Source: Pieris napi (lineage: Eukaryota; Arthropoda; Insecta; Lepidoptera; Pieridae). Taken from it: 64,000 nt of DNA. Where the stretch lies: NCBI RefSeq assembly GCF_905475465.1, contig NC_062238.1:10199368-10263367 (forward strand), given 5' to 3'. The notes under the pieces are model-generated. The model was not told the DNA's origin. It ran no database searches and was given only the letters and a program-made list of their open reading frames with translations. Shown in pieces: positions 58,027 through 64,000 of the stretch. Position numbers and translations under genes: made by a program. Positions within the stretch are counted from its first letter, which is position 1. Each line of letters begins with the position of its first letter.

Positions 58027-58312
58027 CAGTGGCGCTACAACCTCTTTAGGTCTGGGCCTCAGATTTCTGAATCTGTTTGATGATCATTTTTCAATATAAT
58101 ATATAAGTAGGAGATCAGCCTCCTGTGCCTGGCACACGCCGTTGTTTTTTGGGTCTATGACATGTTGGTTTCCTCACGTTGTTTTCCTTCACCGTTCGAG
58201 CGAAAGTTAAATGCGCACATAGAAAAAACGTCCATTGGTGCACAGCCGGGGATCGAACTTACGGCCTTAGGGATGAGAGTCGCACGCTGAAGCCACTAGG
58301 CCAACACTGCTC
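58027..58312 (-). mobile_element. tRNA-derived SINE (third family)
   Basis: CAGTGGCGCTACAACCTCTT to CACTAGGCCAACACTGCTC, with GGGGATCGAACTTACGG (B-box complement). Essentially full length. Confidence 0.78.
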
Positions 58313-58834
58313 ATATATCTAGACATTACTTGATTAATTTTCCAAAAAGAGAATGTTAAATCATAATTCTAATATTATCTAAATCTAATTTGTTACTATA
58401 CTACTAGTAGGTATACTTGAAAATAAAATCTTTAAATTTTGCATATCACAGGATATAAATAACTATATAGCGAAGAAACTTTACGGAAAATAAATGGAAG
58501 TTGGGATGACTGATCGCCTGTCTGGACGAGCAGTAATTGATACGAAGTTAAAATCAGACTGAAAATGCATTCGAATTTTATTTCCATACAAAATTGTACG
58601 TCTCAACGCGGTAGACATTAATATAAATTAAATACTATACGAATAAGAGTATTCTATTTAATTATCTACAAAGAGAACACTGAGTAATTTCCGATTTGGT
58701 AACGATTTATTAAAGAAATCGATTGATAGAATTAAGTACTGCTCGTGTAAGTACGTTAACATATTATACATAGTCTACCTTCTAGAATCAATTCTATATA
58801 AAACTTTAGTGGTAGTTATGACCTTGAGAAGTGA

Positions 58835-59105
58835 TGTTGGAGACGGCTCGTAAAAACTCTATGGACGGCTTTCCAGACCATCACTTTAATCTCAAAAAAC
58901 TTCAAATACAGAAAAGACTTTCGGCTTGTACAGATACGGATATTGAAGTTCTTTGGGCAAATCTCAAGGAATGAATTAGAGAAGCTTGTCACCCGCGGCT
59001 ATGTGGAAGGAAAACGAGCGGCCTATCTTCAACGCGTTGGACTGATTTAATTAGTGCAACAACTGGCCAAAGTGGAGATCTAGAGTGACCCGATCACGGC
59101 CACTC
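58835..59105 (+). pseudogene. RTE-like LINE ORF fragment
   Basis: The plus frame gives LRILKFFGQISRNELEKLVT then RGYVEGKRA, with further RWTDLI in another frame. This is the FFGH+.R....LEKL++.G.VEGKR.RGR...RW.D. end of RTE proteins. Multiple frameshifts. Confidence 0.6.
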
Positions 59106-59126
59106 GATTAAAGAGATTTTTTATGT

Positions 59127-59732
59127 AATATGAGGCAAACGGGAAGGAGGCTCACCTGATGTTAAGTGATACCGCCGCCCAAAGAAGAAGCGGGAAGAAC
59201 CAGGGAGCTTTGTCCCGGAACCCGTCCGCGGCGGCGAAAGAAACCGCAGGCCCGTCAAATCCTCGCCACCTAAAGAGTGCATTCAAAAGAAGGGATGGTG
59301 ATCCATCCCTGCAAGCACTGGACCCCATCTCCCCTAGCTATTCCTAAAAGCGTATGGCCCGATCTGTGAAGGATACTTGCTGTGTCAAGTATCTTCACAA
59401 ATCAACAATGGGCGGGGAGAGGCGGACACAACCGCCGCATCTCATGTCGGGAAGCGGACAAGGCTCTGCTGTTACCGCATCCCGCCTAAGGCGATTGTTG
59501 GTGGCACCTTGGGGTTTCAGTGGGTATGCACATTCGCGAGTCCCACATAACCCTCCCGCACTAAGCAGTCGCACCGCGGTGGGGTATGCGCAATGCATTT
59601 CCCCGAGAAAAAAAATAAAAAAAAAATACCGCCGCCCATGGACACTAACATTGCCAGAAGCCTCGCAAGTGCGTTGCCGGCCTTTTCTGAATTGGTACGC
59701 TCTTTTCTTGAAGGACCTTAAGTCAAATTGGT
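59127..59732 (-). repeat. CR1-like LINE tail split by a 445-bp insertion
   Basis: Complement of the family in two parts, 59127-59180 and 59638-59732, with the duplicated ATACCGCCGCCC at the break. The intervening DNA is described at 59181-59625. Confidence 0.7.
59181..59625 (+). mobile_element. 445-bp retroposed LINE 3' UTR with 12-bp target duplication
   Basis: ATACCGCCGCCC flanks both sides (59169-59180 and 59626-59637) and an A-rich tail ends the insert. The insert is GC-rich. Its right half (TTGTTGGTGGCACCTTGGGG ... GAGTCCCACATAACC) matches the complement of 28141-28260. It is a 5'-truncated retroposed copy, most likely a LINE 3' UTR, sitting inside a CR1-like tail. Confidence 0.8.
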
Positions 59733-60160
59733 TCGAAATACACAACTGTTACTTTAGACCTAACACTAATATTGCATACAACTTGAATTGTATCTACGGA
59801 CGGCTCTATGCTATACCCGTACCATCCTTTAATATATAATAAATCAAATGTTATTGGTAAGTATACAGGATACTGGGACAAAAGCACTATTTGAATAACC
59901 TTATAATAAATAATTCCATTAACGAAGCCAAGAGTTATTGCTTACCGGCGTAAAATTGATTCTTGTACAGAAGATGTATGAGCCAATCGATTCTACTTAG
60001 GTGTAATAAAATTTAATTACCGCAAGCCTCAGCCGGTGTATGGTGTCAGCTAATACGTTATTTATCGGACGACCCGGGGTTTGGAATATATAATACAAGG
60101 TTATAGAGAATTGCTAAATTCTATAATTAATTATGATTTATGTACATTTAAATAATAAAA

Positions 60161-60745
60161 AAATGTGTGCGTGTACTAGGTGTACACACGTAAGAAGTGA
60201 AACTTCTTTATGACCTTATTTTTCGAAAAATGATCTACTATATGCAACTTTACAGAAATTGGTTAAATAAAGTTAAATTAGATAAAGTTTAACAAAAGGC
60301 TTTTATTATCATAGACATGAATACAAATACAATTATTTCATTTTAACTTATTACTGTACTACTATGTAGTACCTACTAAGATTATTACAGAATTTCATTA
60401 ATTGTAATAGAATTATTAGTATTACTATCATTGTTATCGTTATTATATATTTTTGTTACTAATGGCTTCGAATCTCTTCGGATCAACCGTGGTAGGGACA
60501 AGAAAAAGATGGCGCGTAACCGAAAAATGTGACAAATGTGTGTAAATTTTTTTCCAACGCCGATAAAGAAGTTTGACTTCAAAAAGCAACATGGCGCGTA
60601 ACCTGTTACAAAATTTCTCCCATACGTCGATTAAGAAGTTTCACTTCAAAAGATGGCGCGTAACGGAAAAATGTGACGCGTAACGAAAAAATGTTACACT
60701 AAATTTTTTTTCCAACCCCGATAAAGAAGTTTCAATTCAAAAATT
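60161..60745. repeat. second copy of the 56072 element's left part plus internal tandem units
   Basis: 60161-60567 is almost identical to 56081-56490. It continues into three or four diverged repeats of a unit containing CGATAAAGAAGTTTCACTTC and ATGGCGCGTAACG (60555-60745). The near-identity suggests recent duplication or transposition. No right arm is present. Confidence 0.7.
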
Positions 60746-61004
60746 CTTTATTTAATATAGCTTTAAGTTTACAGATATTAGCGCGAGTTTGTTACTAGAG
60801 TTCCGCTGAATTGAAAAAGTCCTAGAAACGTTGAGATAATTTATAATCGCGTTAATATTCGTTACTACAGTTTAACTTAATTATATTAGGTTCTACAATT
60901 TACTAAACAAACAAATTTTTTTTACACACAATTTTAACACACATTTATTAATTTGTGTATTTAAACTTCGTTACATTTATAGAAAAACGAATAACATAAT
61001 ACAA

Positions 61005-61075
61005 AAAAAAAATATAAGGGATGCAACGGGCGGCCTTATCGCTAACAAGCGATCTCTTTCAAAAAAAGAAATATG
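61005..61075 (-). repeat. GGCGGCCTTATCGC repeat
   Basis: AAGGGATGCAACGGGCGGCC and TTATCGCTAACAAGCGATCT; short copy. Confidence 0.5.
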
Positions 61076-61159
61076 ATGACTAAAATGCAAGAAGTGCACA
61101 ACCAATCTTATAAAAAAAAAATCGGTTGTCTGTAAAGTCGGTTTACTGACGATAGTTGT

Positions 61160-61372
61160 ACGTGACAACGTCACGAATCGCTCACTCAAGTAGGAGAGAG
61201 ATAGATGTCGAACGCTGAAGAGCGCGGAGTCGGATTGTGCCTCTCTGTCGCTTCGCGCTCTCGCTTGCACTTCAAGCCTTAAATGGAACGCCTCAGAGCG
61301 AGGTAACGCCGCATGATTCATGTTTTTTCGTGCGTGCAACCGGCTCCATCGATTTATAAGACGTTGTCACGT
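61160..61372. repeat. GC-rich segment bounded by 13-bp inverted repeats
   Basis: ACGTGACAACGTC (61160-61172) and GACGTTGTCACGT (61360-61372) face each other. The interior is clearly richer in GC than the surroundings (CTGTCGCTTCGCGCTCTCGC). It may be a MITE or the end of a larger element; a TSD is not evident. Confidence 0.45.
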
Positions 61373-61721
61373 CAAAATATAGAAATTATAGCCTTAATTT
61401 AAAATATTTACTAAAATAAACAAAAAACTGAAAAGCTAATTAATTTAAATAATATATATAAATTGTAAAAAAAATATTTGATATATGATTTTCTTTGATA
61501 CGTTACGTACGATATCATATCTTCTAAAATCACCTAACCTACAATATCTATCTATAGCTTTAAACTAACACTAGTTTGGGCAAGACAATTAATTTATTAC
61601 GGCGTTGAAGAATGTACGGCGTAGATCTGTCGGCGAAAGCACTCCTTTGGTGACAGTGGGGTTGGTCTGTTATCAAACTCGCGCTTTTGCGTTGTAAATT
61701 CGGAAATGTGTAATAATTATA

Positions 61722-62010
61722 TAATACTAATAATAATAATAAAAACTTTATTTATGACAAAAGGGTTGTGACAGAATTCATATATCGCTAGTCCCCATCC
61801 TAGGGAGGCCCTGTGTTGTGGGTAACTAGAAAACAATTACTACGTGGTACAAGTTTAAAACAGTAAAAAAGAAAATAAAAAATAATAATAATAATAAATT
61901 TAGTGTTACAAATTAAGTTAATGAGTGAGTGTGTGAATGTGTGTGTATGTATTTGAGAGTGTAGCTGAAAGTTGTTGTGATCGTGCACTGTCTGTGTTAG
62001 GTTTCAAAAA
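61722..62010 (-). repeat. LINE 3' UTR repeat, inverted partner
   Basis: Begins with (AAT)n and TTTATTTATGACAAAAGGGT, and runs to GATCGTGCACTGTCTGTGTT; complement of 29865-30145 with an internal (GTGT) tract. Confidence 0.6.
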
Positions 62011-62984
62011 CTAACACAGACACATAATTAAAGTCGATATTCATAAAGAAGAGGTCCTCAACATGTTAAGTAGAAATTACTCTACTAAACATGTTATACC
62101 TCTTCTGTTTTATCCTATAAAAAACAATATTAAAATTTAAAATAAATATTTTTAATAAGGAATTTCATATTACTTTACCGGTTAAACCATGTTTGATGAA
62201 TTACAGGTTTTCGGGTGGCAGCTTTAGGTGATAAATAATACCGAGGCGACGAATTAGAAATCTCATTTATTCGTTACTGATTTATAGACGCCTGTTCATT
62301 TTATACATTTACAAACTGTATTAAATATTAGAATGATTGCTATAATATTTTAAGGGGCGCAAAAAGTTCTAACATAAACTTCTATAGTATAAATAAGAGG
62401 TATTCTTAATAGTCTCATGATTGCCTTAGATAAGGAAAACATTTTATCGTCCAGGAACTCAATTTGTGACGCGTTTACATTGAAGTAAATTAAGTTTGTA
62501 TAGGGAAGTGATTTATAATGTACTTGGCAATCGCCTTCGGATTCTATATGTTAGAAGAATTATATATGAAAGAAAAACAATCGCTTTTTTTTTAAATCGA
62601 CAAATTAAAGACGGAAATTGATTTGAGGGACTAACACACTGAGAGTTAATAATCACATATGTAAACGTAAGGTCGTATTAAAAAAGTCCTTATTTCATTA
62701 TTTCTGACTACAATAGATAATTTTCCTGGAAATTATAATGACGCGTATATTTCTACATAAGAAAATGTCTTTTTCATGCTTGAGTGAATTCTCCATCCCG
62801 TCTCATTTTCCTATAGAAAGGGAAAATCCCTTGGTTCATTGATGAAGCCTTTTTGCATTATCATATAAAGTTATGTAAAATACGTATTTGTTATTCTAAT
62901 TTAAATGAAACTGATTTTTAAGTATTCACAAAAACTCGAATGAAGAGGTTTCATATTTCACGCAAAATTAATTCTTGCTAATTA

Positions 62985-63345
62985 AAAAAGCGTGCGTACA
63001 AAGTACATGTGTGAGAAGTGGAACTTGTTTGGCTAATATATGTATATTTTTTTAATTTATTTCTTCGATACTAAAATCACGTGGCATTTTAATTTACAAT
63101 TCGTCATTTGAGATTTCAATAAATTATTTTGCATAAAATATAAAATACTAATATTCTCTTAACGAAATTTTAATTTTAAAATTTGAATTTCTATAAGGTA
63201 ATTCACCCTTATTACTCACTCAATCGGTCTCAATCGCTATCTCCCTTTTCTTCGACACGCTGCACGTATTATTATCATTGCGTATCATCCCTCAAATTTA
63301 CCCTCATACGCCAAAAGAAGTTCCACTTCAAAAACCAAAACTTTT
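62985..63345. repeat. diverged relative of the 56072 repeat family
   Basis: It starts AAAAAAGCGTGCGTACAAAG, has TGTGAGAAGTGGAACTTG, CACGTGGCATTTTAATTTAC and ends with AAAAGAAGTTCCACTTC. The same blocks occur in fng intron 4 at 25120-25410. No protein is recognised. Confidence 0.5.
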
Positions 63346-63599
63346 TGCTTGTTAAAATAGGCTGGCTGTAAAAAAAAGAAGGCCTGTTATAGTTACGTGC
63401 AGTAAAGACTAAAAACTAAGTGTAGCCGCAATATTTCACCCTAATAGCGTATGAAAGGTCGTATAAGTCTAAGCTGTTTAGTGCCAGTAAACGGTGCAAT
63501 TGGGACAGTCTTACTGCAAGGCGGTCAGTCGGCTTAACTTGTTTTTGTTACGCCCGATTAACCCATATTGTATTTCGTGACGTCACTTTTCGTCCTCGA

Positions 63600-64000
63600 T
63601 TTTTCTATCAAGCGAGGCTTCGGATCCGATTGTGTCCCGCGCGTAGCAATATTAACCGCGCATGCGTCAAAGTTGCGCCAATTTCGCACGCAGCGGCCTC
63701 TAGCGCCGTTTGCAGTCTAGTTAAACCACGTCGGGGGTATGTCGCCTCGCGGGACGTTGCTATTCGCGGGAGATGTCAAATTTGATATGGATCAGTACGA
63801 TGTGATGCGCGATTAGGGATATTAATATAACCTCTGCTTAGTATTGTCTGTAGGTTAGATTATTGTGTTCATTTAGGATGTAGGGACGTTTTAGGGGCTT
63901 GAATGTCTAGGTGTTGAGTGCCTGAGTGCGGTCCGACGCGGTTATATTGTGTAGCCTGCATAACCTTGACATCAATTTCCCGCGCTAGAACGCAGACTTA
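63600..64000. promoter_or_regulatory. CpG-rich edge, possible promoter of a neighbouring gene
   Basis: CpG density rises sharply (CCCGCGCGTAGC, ACCGCGCATGCGTC, CGCCTCGCGGGACG) and repeat signatures stop. Unmethylated, GC-richer promoters/5' UTRs look like this, as at fng 42780-42905. No exon or splice donor can be assigned before the window ends. Confidence 0.35.

Noticed and set aside
59354..59839. 161-codon plus-strand frame as a gene
   Set aside because: It spans a retroposed LINE UTR, its target duplication and the antisense of a CR1-like tail; a chance frame in GC-rich repeat.
60977..61339. 120-codon minus-strand frame
   Set aside because: It covers a repeat end, an inverted-repeat segment and poly(T)-coded Phe tracts with no domain.
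1..64000. CRISPR arrays, phage or bacterial operons
   Set aside because: Spliced gene, SINEs, LINEs and composition are those of an insect nuclear genome; no regularly spaced repeats with unique spacers.

Overview
The window is AT-rich animal DNA, and its repeat content and one clear gene point to a moth or butterfly (Lepidoptera). Evidence for this is Helitron-type elements with TC...CTAG ends, tRNA-derived SINEs, CR1/RTE-like LINE tails and many short TIR elements of kinds familiar from lepidopteran genomes. The order-level call is an inference from these families; I do not name a species.

One host gene can be read completely: fringe (fng), the Notch-modifying beta-1,3-N-acetylglucosaminyltransferase, on the minus strand from the ATG at 42620 to the TAG ending at 21366. 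Eight coding exons (97 codons, then 49, 103, 148, 86, 71, 178 and 55 nt) join in frame at consensus GT...AG junctions into a 326-residue type II Golgi protein with the DDD motif and a C-terminal FCPR. Introns are 5.2 kb, 234 bp, 11.1 kb, 393 bp, 847 bp, 612 bp and 1.9 kb, and most are populated by transposon debris. A GC-richer stretch at about 42640-42905 is the likely 5' UTR/promoter. It carries a start-stop uORF and a 26-codon uORF overlapping the fng start.

Layout: 1-20100 is intergenic and full of repeats: a Harbinger-type MITE and a copy split by another element, a deleted pogo-family DNA transposon with a complete TIR pair, LINE fragments, SINEs and an 800-bp inverted repeat. 20100-42900 is fng with intronic Helitrons, a hAT-like MITE, a GC-rich MITE, a Penelope-like fragment between inverted terminal repeats and a three-copy tandem array. 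42900-63500 is upstream intergenic DNA: adjacent foldback elements, several MITEs, two SINEs with target duplications, a nearly intact 2.5-kb 5'-truncated LINE inserted inside a MITE, a 1.27-kb element with long inverted ends, and an insertion splitting a CR1-like LINE tail. The last 400 bp is CpG-rich and may be the edge of another promoter.

I see no true tRNA or rRNA gene, CRISPR array or bacterial/viral gene cluster. Apart from fng and the LINE reverse transcriptase, the open frames seen are LINE tails, transposon relics, or too short and anonymous to support as genes.
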